The position numbers and the translations under genes were made by a program. The notes under the pieces were generated by a model. That model saw only the letters and a program-made list of their open reading frames with translations. It was not told the DNA's origin and made no database searches. DNA of 64,000 nt, from contig QFQX01000008.1 of the NCBI GenBank assembly GCA_003248775.1, forward strand, positions 62,001 through 126,000. Reading direction: 5' to 3'. Positions 1-8,790 of the stretch are shown here, piece by piece. The stretch comes from Shinella sp. Its GTDB lineage: Bacteria > Pseudomonadota > Alphaproteobacteria > Rhizobiales > Rhizobiaceae. Each line of letters opens with the position of its first letter. Position 1 is the first letter of the stretch.

Positions 1-123
1 GACCTCGAATTCGGTAACGCGGCGCGCACCGCTCTGGCCATCGAGAAGACGCGACCAGGTCAGTTCAGTTCCACATCCCAGAGGAGATACCATGCCGGTA
101 CCGGTGATAACGACACGTCTCAT
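1..123 (-). CDS. fabF: FabF, beta-ketoacyl-ACP synthase II (N-terminal part only)
   Basis: The first 41 codons of a minus-strand gene that runs off the left edge of the window. The visible start MRRVVITGTGMVSPLG is the typical beginning of the condensing enzyme KAS II, which elongates acyl-ACP with malonyl-ACP in fatty acid synthesis. The catalytic Cys-His-His residues lie outside the window. It follows acpP in the same direction, the usual acpP-fabF order, with a hairpin between the two genes. Confidence 0.88.
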   Translation of the reverse strand, partial: MRRVVITGTGMVSPLGCGTELTWSRLLDGQSGARRVTEFEV

Positions 124-172
124 CGTCCGTAGCCCACCCCACTCTTGCAGCCGATGCTATTTGAATACAGTA

Positions 173-193
173 AGGCCCGCTTTCCGCGGGCCT
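173..193 (-). terminator. Hairpin between acpP and fabF
   Basis: Perfect 8-nt arms (AGGCCCGC at 173-180 and GCGGGCCT at 186-193) enclose a 5-nt loop just after acpP in its reading direction, followed by a TTACTGTATT stretch. It is likely a partial terminator or mRNA-end stabiliser that lets acpP transcripts outnumber fabF transcripts. There is no long U run, so read-through is expected. Confidence 0.6.
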
Positions 194-241
194 CAGCGGG
201 ATCAGCGCTCCGGAGAGCCTTCCCGCAATGATGACAATCAA

Positions 242-478
242 TCAGGACTGGGCCTTCTCGATGAACTTGACCGCGTCGCCGACGGTCAGGATCGAGTCAG
301 CAGCATCGTCCGGGATCTCGACGCCGAATTCTTCCTCGAAGGCCATGACCAGTTCGACGGTGTCGAGCGAGTCCGCGCCAAGATCGTCGATGAAGCTCGC
401 GCCTTCAACAACCTTTTCAGCGTCTACGCCGAGATGATCAACAACAATTTTCTTAACGCGTTCTGCGATATCGCTCAT
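242..478 (-). CDS. acpP: Acyl carrier protein AcpP
   Basis: A 78-residue acidic protein starting MSDIAERVKK. The DSL motif in GADSLDTVELVM places the 4'-phosphopantetheine attachment serine at residue 37. It carries the growing acyl chain for the FAS II enzymes encoded beside it. The open frame extends 20 codons further upstream, but the ATG at 478 is preceded by GAGGAAACC and gives the standard family length, so that start is chosen. It lies downstream of fabD and fabG after a 288-bp gap that seems to hold its own promoter, and upstream of fabF. Confidence 0.97.
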   Translation of the reverse strand: MSDIAERVKKIVVDHLGVDAEKVVEGASFIDDLGADSLDTVELVMAFEEEFGVEIPDDAADSILTVGDAVKFIEKAQS

Positions 479-556
479 GTCGGTTTCCTCGACCTTCTTT
501 GTCTCAAGGGCGGCCATAATGGCGTCCCTACCCTGCATTTCGTCGATGGCGTCTTT

Positions 557-584
557 ATTCTAGCGCACCGACAAATTTGTTCAG
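557..584 (-). promoter_or_regulatory. Candidate acpP promoter
   Basis: On the minus strand a TAGAAT hexamer (557-562) is separated by 16 nt from CTGAAC (579-584), about 80 bp upstream of the acpP start. It resembles a housekeeping sigma promoter with a good -10 and a poor -35. Inferred by eye only. Confidence 0.35.
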
Positions 585-766
585 CCCCGTTTTAATCGAG
601 CCCGCCACGCAATCAAAAGCCTAGCAGTTTCCCTGTAAAACCGGGCGACTGTTCACAGTCATGGCCCGCTTAACACGGTTTAAGTTCCGCGCAAAGCCTG
701 AAAAATCGCCGTCGCCACTTGGTCAACATACAATTGTGCGTGCCGCCTGACGTTGGCGATGCAACA

Positions 767-1504
767 TCAGATCATCGCCATGCCGCCGTTGACGTGCAAA
801 GTCTGGCCCGTCATGTAGGCGGCTTCCGACGACGCCAGATAGAGAACGGCGGACGCGACTTCCGCACCCGTTCCCATGCGCTTCATCGGGATCGCTCCCA
901 TGATCGCATCTTTCTGCTTGTCGTTCAGCTTGCCGGTCATGGCGCTCTCGATAAAGCCCGGAGCAACACAGTTGACCGTCACGTTGCGGGTGGCGATTTC
1001 CTGGGCCAGCGACTTGGTGAAGCCGATCATGCCGGCCTTGGAGGCACAGTAGTTGGCCTGCCCCGGATTGCCGGTGACGCCGACGATCGAGGTGATGTTG
1101 ATGATGCGGCCATAACGGCGGCGCATCATCGGATGGGTCAGTTCGCGCGTCAGGCGGAAGACGGCCGTAAGGTTGACCTCGAGCACGCTGTCCCAATCGG
1201 CATCGCTCATGCGGACGAACAGGCCGTCCTTGGTGATGCCGGCATTGTTGACGAGAATATCGACGCCTTCGAGTTCGGCCTCGGCCTTTTCGCCGAGAGC
1301 CTTGACCTCGTCGCGGTCGGACAGGTTGGCCGGGAAGATCTTGACGCGTTCGCCGAGTTCGGAAGCCAGCGCCTCCAGCTTCTCGACGCGGGTGCCGTGC
1401 AGGCCGACGGTCGCGCCGCGCGCATGCAGCATACGGGCAATCTCTTCGCCGATGCCGCCGGTTGCACCGGTGACGAGTGCCTTGCGGCCGGTCAGGTCAA
1501 ACAT
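767..1504 (-). CDS. fabG: FabG, 3-oxoacyl-ACP reductase
   Basis: A 245-residue short-chain dehydrogenase that reduces 3-oxoacyl-ACP with NADPH in each FAS II cycle. The N-terminal TGATGGIG is the Rossmann dinucleotide motif, NNAG lies near residue 87, and the catalytic Tyr-Lys pair is in YCASKAG near residue 150. Length and sequence fit FabG rather than a generic SDR, and the position 33 bp after fabD and upstream of acpP supports this. AAGGAACTCGC precedes the ATG. Confidence 0.96.
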   Translation of the reverse strand: MFDLTGRKALVTGATGGIGEEIARMLHARGATVGLHGTRVEKLEALASELGERVKIFPANLSDRDEVKALGEKAEAELEGVDILVNNAGITKDGLFVRMSDADWDSVLEVNLTAVFRLTRELTHPMMRRRYGRIINITSIVGVTGNPGQANYCASKAGMIGFTKSLAQEIATRNVTVNCVAPGFIESAMTGKLNDKQKDAIMGAIPMKRMGTGAEVASAVLYLASSEAAYMTGQTLHVNGGMAMI

Positions 1505-1537
1505 GATGCGAGTTCCTTGTTCTGATGGTTCCGGATG

Positions 1538-2482
1538 TCAGCCGAGGAGAGCCGCAATCGCGGCACCGATATCGGCCGGCGTATTGACGGCTACGCCCGT
1601 GACATTCTTGTCGATGCGGCGGGCAAGTCCCGTCAGGACCTTGCCCGAACCCAATTCATAAAGCGTCGTGATGCCATTCTTGCCGAACCATTCGACCGTT
1701 TCCCGCCAACGGACCTGGCCGGTGACCTGCTCGACGAGCAGCGCGGCGATCTCGGTGGCATCGGTTACGGGAGCTGCGCGCACGTTGGCGATCAACGGCA
1801 CGACGGGGTTCTTCTTTTCAACGCCGGCAAGCGCCTCGCGCATGGCCTCCGCGGCTGGCGCCATGAGAGCCGAATGGAAGGGTGCGGAAACCGGCAGCAT
1901 GATGGCGCGCTTGGCGCCCTTTTCGCTGGCAAGTGCCGCCGCCTTTTCAACGGCAGCCCTGGCGCCGGAAATAACAAGCTGGCCGCCGCCGTTGTCGTTG
2001 GCGATCTGGCAGGAGCCTAGAGCGGATGCATCCTTGCAGACGGCTTCGACATCGCCGTGTTCGAGGCCGATGATCGCAGCCATGGCACCTTCGCCGACCG
2101 GAACCGCAGCCTGCATGGCGTTGCCGCGAATACGCAGAAGCCGGGCAGTATCGGCCAGCGAGAAGGTGCCGGCGGCACAGAGAGCGGAATATTCGCCAAG
2201 CGAATGGCCGGCGACGTAGGAAACCTTGGCCTTGAGGTCGAGGCCACGGGCTTCCATAACACGAATGACCGCCATGGACACGGCCATCAGCGCCGGCTGG
2301 GCATTGGCCGTCAGCGTCAGCTTGTCTTCCGGCCCGTCGAACATAGTCGCGGACAGCTTCTCGCCGAGCGCCTCATCGACCTCATCGAATACGGCCTTCG
2401 CCTCCGGATAAGCATCGGCAAGTTCCTTGCCCATGCCGACGGCCTGGCTGCCCTGGCCCGGAAACGTAAATGCCAAAGTCAT
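1538..2482 (-). CDS. fabD: FabD, malonyl-CoA:ACP transacylase
   Basis: A 314-residue acyltransferase that loads malonyl groups from CoA onto AcpP. FPGQGSQ near the N-terminus and the nucleophile elbow GHSLGEYSAL (Ser near residue 93) are the family signatures, and a catalytic His lies in the APFHSALM segment near residue 200. It is the first gene of the minus-strand fabD-fabG-acpP-fabF cluster, and AAGGAT lies 6 nt before its ATG. The length is normal for the family. Confidence 0.97.
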   Translation of the reverse strand: MTLAFTFPGQGSQAVGMGKELADAYPEAKAVFDEVDEALGEKLSATMFDGPEDKLTLTANAQPALMAVSMAVIRVMEARGLDLKAKVSYVAGHSLGEYSALCAAGTFSLADTARLLRIRGNAMQAAVPVGEGAMAAIIGLEHGDVEAVCKDASALGSCQIANDNGGGQLVISGARAAVEKAAALASEKGAKRAIMLPVSAPFHSALMAPAAEAMREALAGVEKKNPVVPLIANVRAAPVTDATEIAALLVEQVTGQVRWRETVEWFGKNGITTLYELGSGKVLTGLARRIDKNVTGVAVNTPADIGAAIAALLG

Positions 2483-2698
2483 GGGATTATCCTTCCTCGG
2501 ATCGGGTATTTACCCTTCGTTTTTCTTTTCCAATTGACGTTCTTGCCGCATGAGTCAAGTGCGCGGGGCCCGAACGCCTCATACGTCACAGACTTCATTC
2601 ACGCCTGCTTTGGGCTTGCACCGCAGCAAAACAGCTCTAGATTTGCCGCGGACAATCTTCATCACTCCTCCCGCCTCCTATCGTCCGAGATCATTTTC

Positions 2699-3742
2699 AT
2701 GAAGTACAATCAGCTGGGCCGCACCGGCATTTCCGTTTCCGAAATCTGCCTGGGCACGATGACCTGGGGCTCGCAGAACAGCGAGGCCGAAGCCTTCGCG
2801 CAGATGGACTATGCGCTCGACCAGGGCGTCAATTTTTTCGACACGGCAGAGCTTTATCCAACCACGCCACCGTCTGCCGCCACCTATACATTGACCGAAA
2901 GCTATATCGGCAACTGGATCGAAAAGAGCGGCAAGCGCAAGAACGTGATCCTTGCCACCAAGATCGCCGGAGCCGGTCGCCCCTGGATCCGCGAGGGACG
3001 ACCGATCAACGGCGCCACCATTCATGAAGCCGTCGACGCCAGCCTCAAGCGCCTCAAGACCGATTACATCGACCTCTACCAGATCCACTGGCCCAATCGC
3101 GGGCACTTCCATTTCCGTCAGGCATGGAACTTCGACGCCTTCAAGCAGGATCGCGAGAACACGATCGCCGACATGGTCGAAAAGCTCGAAGCGCTGGATG
3201 ACTGCGTCAAGGCCGGCAAGATCCGCGCCATCGGGCTTTCCAACGAGACCACCTGGGGCACGCAGAAATACCTGACGCTCGCCGAGGAGCGCGGCCTACC
3301 GCGCGTCGCCACCATTCAGAACGAATACAATCTCCTCCACCGCCACTTCGATCTCGATCTGGCGGAACTCTCCCGCCACGAAGATGTCGGCCTTCTCGCC
3401 TATTCGCCGCTTGCCGCCGGACTTCTCACCGGCAAGTATCTCGACGGCCATAAGCCGGCCGGCTCCCGCGGCGCCATCAATGGTGACCTCGGCGGACGAT
3501 TGCAGCCGCTGCAGGAGCCCGCCGTCCGCGCTTATGTTGACATTGCCGAAAAGCACGGCATCGATCCGGCACAGATGGCGCTCGCCTTCTGCCTCACACG
3601 CCCGTTCATGGCCTCGGTCATTATCGGCGCGACGAGCATGGAGCAGTTGAAGACCGATATCGGCGCAGCCGACCTCACGCTTTCGGACGAGATCCTCAAG
3701 GACATCGCCAAGGTGCACCGGCAATATCCAGCTCCAATCTGA
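2699..3742 (+). CDS. Aldo/keto reductase, Tas-like
   Basis: A 347-residue NADP(H)-dependent aldo/keto reductase close in length and layout to E. coli Tas. The barrel starts MKYNQLGRTGISVSEICLG, with the catalytic Asp/Tyr region at NFFDTAELY and Lys in ILATKIAG. A C-terminal cofactor-binding segment ends near SVIIGATSMEQL. The open frame runs 640 bp further upstream through the reverse complement of fabD, but that part is a shadow. The ATG at 2699 starts the conserved domain. It is divergent from fabD and stands alone. The natural substrate cannot be read from the sequence. Confidence 0.9.
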   Translation: MKYNQLGRTGISVSEICLGTMTWGSQNSEAEAFAQMDYALDQGVNFFDTAELYPTTPPSAATYTLTESYIGNWIEKSGKRKNVILATKIAGAGRPWIREGRPINGATIHEAVDASLKRLKTDYIDLYQIHWPNRGHFHFRQAWNFDAFKQDRENTIADMVEKLEALDDCVKAGKIRAIGLSNETTWGTQKYLTLAEERGLPRVATIQNEYNLLHRHFDLDLAELSRHEDVGLLAYSPLAAGLLTGKYLDGHKPAGSRGAINGDLGGRLQPLQEPAVRAYVDIAEKHGIDPAQMALAFCLTRPFMASVIIGATSMEQLKTDIGAADLTLSDEILKDIAKVHRQYPAPI

Positions 3743-3785
3743 AACGATCACGGCAAACCGAGCAGATCAAAGCATCGACACAGGG

Positions 3786-3810
3786 AAGCGGCTCCAACGG
3801 GCCGCTTTTC
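3786..3810 (+). terminator. Rho-independent terminator of the aldo/keto reductase gene
   Basis: AAGCGGC (3786-3792) pairs with GCCGCTT (3801-3807) across an 8-nt loop and is followed by a short T run (TTTTCC). It lies 44 bp after the stop codon. Confidence 0.7.
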
Positions 3811-3985
3811 CGTTGCAATGCCATTCGTCCATTTACCTTTCGCTTACCGCCTCCCGCGGTCCGGCTGGCCCTGTCCCGTCTTCGCGCTTAAGTATAGTTT
3901 AAAGCATCGTCCGACATGATGGCGAACATGTCATGCCGTGCTTCGCGGTCAGCGGAGAAGGCCATGCAAAGCACAGGATCCGCAC

Positions 3986-4882
3986 GTGAGCGCCATCAAC
4001 GCCTTCTATCGCAATGCGAATGTCAGCCAGTATGTCACGCAGTTGTTCACCGTGAACACGCCGCTGACGTCGAGCGCGAGTTCGTCGGCACGCGACTGGC
4101 AGAACAACAGCGATACCGGCAATGTCCGAAACGAAGTGGCCGAACGTGCCATGGCGCGGATCATCGAGATCGTTACACTTGGCAAGGATACCAGCTCGGC
4201 GGAAACCAGCACCACGGTCAGCGAAAGCTTCGGCCACATCACCGGCGCAACCGGCACCTCGGACGCGGACACGCTGACGATGGACACCCGCAGCGTCTAC
4301 GGTATCGACATGGGCGCCGGCGACGATGTCATCACCGCAAGATCCGACCGGGTTGCGAACATTTCCGGCGGCGCGGGAAACGACACCTTCAATATTTCCA
4401 CGGATGTCGCCAATGGAATCCATGGCGACGACGGCGACGACACCATCAACATCTCCGGCAAGCTCGTGCTCGACGTCGATGGCGGCAGTGGCGACGACAT
4501 CATAAAGGTGGCAGCCGACACCATTCGCGGCGTGACCGGCGGGGCCGGCAACGACACCATGACGCTTGAGGGCAATCGTATCTACGCCTCAGGCGGCACC
4601 GGCGACGATACGGTGACGATCACCCAGACCGGTCGCAATGCGGTTGCCGAATACGGTTTTGCCAAGGGCGATGGCTCCGATACCATCACCAGCAACGGCG
4701 CGCTGTCGATCCGGTTCTCCGGCCTGACGGACAAGGACGTAGCAATCTCCGTCAGCGGCACTACGCTGACCGCGAAGGTCGCCGGCTCGGACGACCAGAT
4801 CAGCCTTTCACTGACTGAGGGCGACGCCTCGAACTTCAGCTGGACGCTCGACGGCGGCAACTATGTCTTGACGGTCGGCTAA
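3986..4882 (+). CDS. RTX-like calcium-binding repeat protein
   Basis: About 298 residues. After roughly 85 N-terminal residues rich in Ser/Thr/Asn come degenerate RTX-type nonapeptide repeats: GAGDDVI, GGAGNDTF, GDDGDDTI, GGSGDDII, GGAGNDTM, GGTGDDTV and GDGSDTI. These normally form a calcium-binding beta-roll in proteins exported by type I secretion. The chosen GTG start at 3986 has AGGA seven bases upstream. The open frame also extends back to 3938 without a good ribosome site. No signal peptide is visible, and no type I secretion genes lie in the window, so export is inferred only from the repeats. The segment after the repeats (about residues 225-298) has no recognisable domain. Confidence 0.75.
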   Translation: MSAINAFYRNANVSQYVTQLFTVNTPLTSSASSSARDWQNNSDTGNVRNEVAERAMARIIEIVTLGKDTSSAETSTTVSESFGHITGATGTSDADTLTMDTRSVYGIDMGAGDDVITARSDRVANISGGAGNDTFNISTDVANGIHGDDGDDTINISGKLVLDVDGGSGDDIIKVAADTIRGVTGGAGNDTMTLEGNRIYASGGTGDDTVTITQTGRNAVAEYGFAKGDGSDTITSNGALSIRFSGLTDKDVAISVSGTTLTAKVAGSDDQISLSLTEGDASNFSWTLDGGNYVLTVG

Positions 4883-4923
4883 GGCCGGCCAGACACCTTC
4901 ACCATCAAAATGCGCTGATGGCC

Positions 4924-4951
4924 TTGCCTTCCCGGCAAAAATGCGTATAAG
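4924..4951 (+). promoter_or_regulatory. Candidate rpsF operon promoter
   Basis: TTGCCT (4924-4929) and TATAAG (4946-4951) with a 16-nt spacer lie about 220 bp upstream of rpsF. This leaves a long 5' untranslated leader (about 4958-5173), in which autoregulation by the S6:S18 pair, known in many bacteria, could act. I could not fold a convincing S6:S18 leader by eye. Confidence 0.4.
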
Positions 4952-5173
4952 CGCGCTGTTCACAACACCCGGTCTCATGGCTGGTGGCTGAACGGAGGGC
5001 AGGCTTTCGCAAGATCGCCGCAGGAATCCAAGGGGTTCCGGCCTCCCGTGTCTCCGCTCTCGACCGTCTCGATCAAACGCTTTTCTTGCCTTGGGGATAC
5101 CCAATCAGGAGCAGTCGTTGAGGCTTAGCGCCGGATCCCGGGTGATGACAACCGCAAGAAAGGCAAGATTACC

Positions 5174-5599
5174 ATGGCTCTTTACGAACATGTACTCCTT
5201 GCCCGGCAGGATATGTCCGCTCAGCAGGTTGATGCCCTCGTAGAACAGTACAAGGGTGTCATCGAAGCTAACGGCGGCAAAGTCGGGCGCATCGAAAACT
5301 GGGGCCTCAAGTCCCTGACGTACCGCATCAAGAAGAACCGCAAGGCTCACTACGCCCTCATGGACATCGATGCTCCGGCACCGGCTATCCACGAGATGGA
5401 GCGCCAGATGCGCATCAACGAAGACGTTCTTCGTTACATGACCATCGCTGTCGAAGCCCATGAAGAAGGCCCGTCGGCAATGATGCAGAAGCGCGACCGT
5501 GACGATCGTCCGCGCCGCGAAGGCGACGATCGTGGCCCGCGCCGCGAAGGTGGCTTCGGCGACCGTGGCCCGCGCCGTCCGCGCGAAGACCGTGCATAA
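5174..5599 (+). CDS. rpsF: 30S ribosomal protein S6
   Basis: A 141-residue S6 starting MALYEHVLLARQDMS, with the typical GGKVGRIENWGLKSLTYRIKK-type core around residues 35-57. After about residue 100 there is an extended Arg/Asp/Gly-rich tail (repeats such as DDRPRREGDDRGPRR), common in alphaproteobacterial S6 and absent from shorter homologues. S6 binds S18 on the small subunit platform. It is followed 12 bp later by rpsR, as expected. Confidence 0.98.
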   Translation: MALYEHVLLARQDMSAQQVDALVEQYKGVIEANGGKVGRIENWGLKSLTYRIKKNRKAHYALMDIDAPAPAIHEMERQMRINEDVLRYMTIAVEAHEEGPSAMMQKRDRDDRPRREGDDRGPRREGGFGDRGPRRPREDRA

Positions 5600-5611
5600 G
5601 GAGATATGACA

Positions 5612-5860
5612 ATGGCTGACGCTTCTTCCTCCCCGGCACGCCGCCCGTTCCACCGCCGTCGCAAGACGTGCCCCTTCTCCGGCGCAAACGCTCCGAAGAT
5701 CGACTACAAGGATGTTCGTCTCCTGCAGCGCTACATTTCCGAGCGTGGCAAGATCGTTCCGTCCCGCATCACGGCTGTTTCTCAGAAGAAGCAGCGCGAA
5801 CTCGCTCAGGCGATCAAGCGCGCCCGCTTCCTTGGCCTGCTGCCGTACGTCGTAGCCTAA
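5612..5860 (+). CDS. rpsR: 30S ribosomal protein S18
   Basis: An 82-residue S18 with the KTCPFSG, IDYKDVRLLQRYI and SRITAVSQKKQRELAQAIKR segments typical of the family. Two in-frame ATGs exist (5606 and 5612). AAGGAG at 5598-5603 is 8 nt from the second and only 2 nt from the first, so 5612 is chosen. It sits directly after rpsF. Confidence 0.97.
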   Translation: MADASSSPARRPFHRRRKTCPFSGANAPKIDYKDVRLLQRYISERGKIVPSRITAVSQKKQRELAQAIKRARFLGLLPYVVA

Positions 5861-5872
5861 TACGATTTTCTC

Positions 5873-5895
5873 CCCTCCGGTCCCGGACTGGAGGG
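5873..5895 (+). terminator. Weak hairpin after rpsR
   Basis: CCCTCC (5873-5878) can pair with GGAGGG (5890-5895), with further G-U/A-U pairing inside. It lies 12 bp after rpsR and is followed by TAGTTTCT. It is probably an attenuator or processing hairpin, because the downstream genes continue the operon. Confidence 0.35.
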
Positions 5896-6059
5896 TAGTT
5901 TCTCCCTTCCGCGTTGGGCGCGGATCGGAACTCATACCGGAAGTGCCGAACTTCAAGCGAAGTCTGAGCGTCTTCAGGTGAAATCCCATGTTGGGGCACG
6001 GAACTCAGGATCTGAGTCCGGAATTTCCCCTAACTGCTTGATGTAGCAGGACAGCGAAC

Positions 6060-7034
6060 GTGAAACAGGTGAATGGACAATTGCTGCTGACCGGCATTAT
6101 CGCCGGTATGACCGCCGCCCTGCTGCTGCTGGGCGCGAACGCGCAGCCGTCTCTTTCCGCCGTTCTCTATGCCGCATCCGCGCTGCCTATCCTCATCGTC
6201 GGGCTGGGCTGGGGCAATATTGCAGCCATCGTCGCAATCGCAGTGGCAGCCTTCGTCGGCGCCGTTGCCGTGTCGCCGTTGTTCGCCTTGTTCATGGCAG
6301 TGTTGACGCTGCTGCCGGCCGGCTGGCTGGCCCATCTTTCCAACCTCGCCCGTCCAGCTTCCGAAATCGGCGGCCCGGCGCACCTGATGGCGTGGTACCC
6401 GCTCTCCGACATCCTGCTGCATCTGTGCGGCCTGGTTTCTATTGCGGTGATCTTTCTCGGCATCATGATTGGCTACGGCCCGGAATTGACCGACCGGTTC
6501 GTTGATATGGTCGCCGCCTCCATGAACGAACAAAACCCGGCCATGGCGATGGACCCGGCGGCCCTGGAACAGTCCAAACGATTTTTCGTGCTGACGATAC
6601 CGATCGTTCAGGGCGGTACCTGGGTGATGATGCTGTTCGCCGCCTACTACATCGCAACGCGGATCGCCTCCGCATCCAGCCGGGCGCTTCGGCCACGTGA
6701 GGATATTCCGTCGGCACTCCGGATGAACCGCAATGCGCTGTTCGTCTTCCTCGCCGGCATACTCGGTTGCTTTGCCGGCGGCACCCCTGCCCTGATCGGT
6801 GCGACTGTCTGCGGCGCCTTCGGTGCGGGTTTTCTGCTCAGCGGGTTTGCCTCGCTGCACCTGCGTACCCGTGGCAAGGACTGGCGCGTACCGGCACTGA
6901 TCCTTGCCTATCTTTCGACGCTGATGGTCCTTCCGGCCTTCATCGTCCTCGTTTTCGGCCTCGTCGATACGCGGCGGACCGTAGCACTTACGCCGACGGC
7001 CTCCGGCACCGGCTCCGACAATTCCAATTCGTGA
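6060..7034 (+). CDS. DUF2232 family membrane protein
   Basis: A 324-residue integral membrane protein with about eight hydrophobic segments, starting at a GTG (VKQVNGQLLLTG). Its place between rpsR and rplI is conserved in Rhizobiales for DUF2232 (YybS-like) proteins. The molecular role is unknown; the family resembles small-solute or cell-envelope membrane proteins. The last 25 residues are a Thr/Ser/Gly-rich polar tail. It is separated from rplI by only 24 bp. Confidence 0.85.
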   Translation: MKQVNGQLLLTGIIAGMTAALLLLGANAQPSLSAVLYAASALPILIVGLGWGNIAAIVAIAVAAFVGAVAVSPLFALFMAVLTLLPAGWLAHLSNLARPASEIGGPAHLMAWYPLSDILLHLCGLVSIAVIFLGIMIGYGPELTDRFVDMVAASMNEQNPAMAMDPAALEQSKRFFVLTIPIVQGGTWVMMLFAAYYIATRIASASSRALRPREDIPSALRMNRNALFVFLAGILGCFAGGTPALIGATVCGAFGAGFLLSGFASLHLRTRGKDWRVPALILAYLSTLMVLPAFIVLVFGLVDTRRTVALTPTASGTGSDNSNS

Positions 7035-7058
7035 ACTCAAACTGAAAGGAACAATGCA

Positions 7059-7634
7059 ATGGAAGTCATTCTTCTCGAACGCATCGCCAAGCTCGGCCAG
7101 ATGGGCGAAACCGTAAAGGTCCGCGACGGCTTTGCACGTAACTACCTGCTGCCGCTCGGCAAGGCTCTTCGCGCCAATGCAGCCAACAAGACCCGTTTCG
7201 AAGCCGAGCGTGCAACGCTCGAAGCCCGTAACCTCGAGCGCAAGTCGGAAGCCCAGAAGGTTGCCGAAGTTCTCGACGGCAAGTCCTTCATCATGGTTCG
7301 CGCCGCTGGCGAAACCGGCCAGCTCTATGGTTCGGTTGCTGCCCGTGACATCGTTGACGCGCTGGCTGCCGAAGGCTTCAACATCGGCCGCAACCAGGTC
7401 GAGCTCAACCACCCGATCAAGGCTATCGGCCTGCATAAGGTGACCATGCACCTGCACGCCGAAGTCGAAATTGCCGTTGAAATCAACGTTGCACGTTCTG
7501 CTGAAGAAGCCGAGCGCCAGTCCAAGGGCGAAAGCCTCACCTCCGCCGACGCCATCTACGGCGTTGACGAAGACGCGCTCCGTCCGGAAGACTTCTTCGA
7601 TCCGGATGCAGACCGCGACGGCGACGAAGAATAA
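7059..7634 (+). CDS. rplI: 50S ribosomal protein L9
   Basis: A 191-residue L9. The N-terminal rRNA-binding domain (MEVILLERIAKLGQMGETVKVRDG) is joined by a long charged helix to the C-terminal domain (GQLYGSVAARDIVDAL to about residue 150). About 40 extra acidic residues at the end (ADRDGDEE) make it longer than E. coli L9, as usual in rhizobia. Last gene of the S6-S18-DUF2232-L9 operon; AAAGGAA lies before the start. Confidence 0.97.
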   Translation: MEVILLERIAKLGQMGETVKVRDGFARNYLLPLGKALRANAANKTRFEAERATLEARNLERKSEAQKVAEVLDGKSFIMVRAAGETGQLYGSVAARDIVDALAAEGFNIGRNQVELNHPIKAIGLHKVTMHLHAEVEIAVEINVARSAEEAERQSKGESLTSADAIYGVDEDALRPEDFFDPDADRDGDEE

Positions 7635-7660
7635 GCAATCCGCCCTTCAGGGCATTGCGA

Positions 7661-7695
7661 AACGCCCGGTCCTCACGGACCGGGCGTTTTCTTTT
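7661..7695 (+). terminator. Rho-independent terminator of the rpsF-rplI operon
   Basis: AACGCCCGGTCC pairs with GGACCGGGCGTT over a TCAC loop, followed by TTCTTTT. It is a strong hairpin beginning 26 bp after the rplI stop. Confidence 0.9.
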
Positions 7696-7716
7696 GGATA
7701 CTGGGGAAATGCAGCC

Positions 7717-8783
7717 TCAGAGGCTACCGGTCATGGTGTCATCGGGGGAAACCGACTTGTCGACCTTTACGACCACCGACATGCCTGGCGACAGATGCGC
7801 CCTCGCCTCCTGACCCGGATCGACCTTGATGCGGGTTGCCACCCGCTGGGCGATCTTGGTGAAGTTACCTGTGGCATTATCGGTCTTGATGACGCTGAAC
7901 TCGGAACCGGTTGCCGGAGAGAAGCGCTCGATATGCCCATGCAGGACGGTGCCGCCGAGTGCATCGACTGCAACAACCACAGGCTGGCCGGGCTTCAGGC
8001 CATTGAACTGGGTTCTCCTTGAAGTTGGCGACGACCCAGACGTCATTCGGCACGAGCGTCGTCAACTGGGTTCAGGCAGTCACATACTGACCAAGACGGA
8101 CACCGACTTCACCAACCCTGCCGTCGCGCGGAGCAACGATGCGGGTGTTGGCGAGATCGACCTCGGCAAGCTTCACTGTCGCTTCGACGTTCGCTACGGA
8201 GGCTTCCAGCGAATCGCATGTACCGAGAATGGTCGCGACCTTCTGGCGGGCGACCTCGATTGCGGCCTCGGCCTTGGCCACGCCGGCCTTGGCCTGCGCC
8301 AGCGCATAGCGGTCACTATCCCTCGAGCTTTCGGCGACCACGCCCTTGCCGGCGAGCCGCCGACTGCGGTCCCAGTTGGCCTCGGCGTTGGCAAGTGCGG
8401 CCTGCGCGCTTTTCAGTTGGGCTTCTGCCGAGCCGACCGAAGCCCGGGCCGACATCTCGTCCTGATGGGAGCTGGCAAGCTTTGCCTTCTGCATGGCAAG
8501 GCTCGTCTTCGCCTGCTCGAGCTTCTGTGTGTAGATCCGGTCATCGATCCTGACCGCAGGTCGCCCGTCTTCACTTCCTGGATGTCCTGTACGGCGACCT
8601 CGGCGACATCACCGTTGAGATGCGGCGCGAGCACGGTCACGTAACCGCGGACAGAGGCGTTGTCGGTGGTTTCCACTGACGTCCTGAAGGGTGGCAGATG
8701 CCACGAGTAAAGCGAGAGGGCGACGCCGGACGCACCAACGAGGAGAGCGGCGACTGCAAGGGGGAATGCAGGATATTTGTCAT
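7717..8783 (-). pseudogene. Broken HlyD/EmrA-type membrane fusion protein
   Basis: Reading the minus strand across frames reconstructs an EmrA-like periplasmic adaptor: an N-terminal membrane anchor followed by SLYSWHLPPFRTSVETTDNA (8730-8660 region), a long coiled-coil hairpin (8494-8200) and a C-terminal barrel (NGLKPGQPVVVAVDALGG). The frame is broken at the very start (ATG at 8783 is out of frame with the anchor), again near 8550-8562 (one base missing), by an in-frame TGA at 8072-8074 where QYVTA should continue with TQLTTLVPND, and by one extra base near 8013. At least four lesions make a sequencing error an unlikely explanation. It once worked with the adjacent MFS gene as a drug-export pair. 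Confidence 0.85.
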
Positions 8784-8790
8784 GACTGGC

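Noticed and set aside
2057..2698. N-terminal extension of the Tas-like reductase over fabD
   Set aside because: It reads the reverse complement of fabD and its promoter; the conserved domain begins at 2699.
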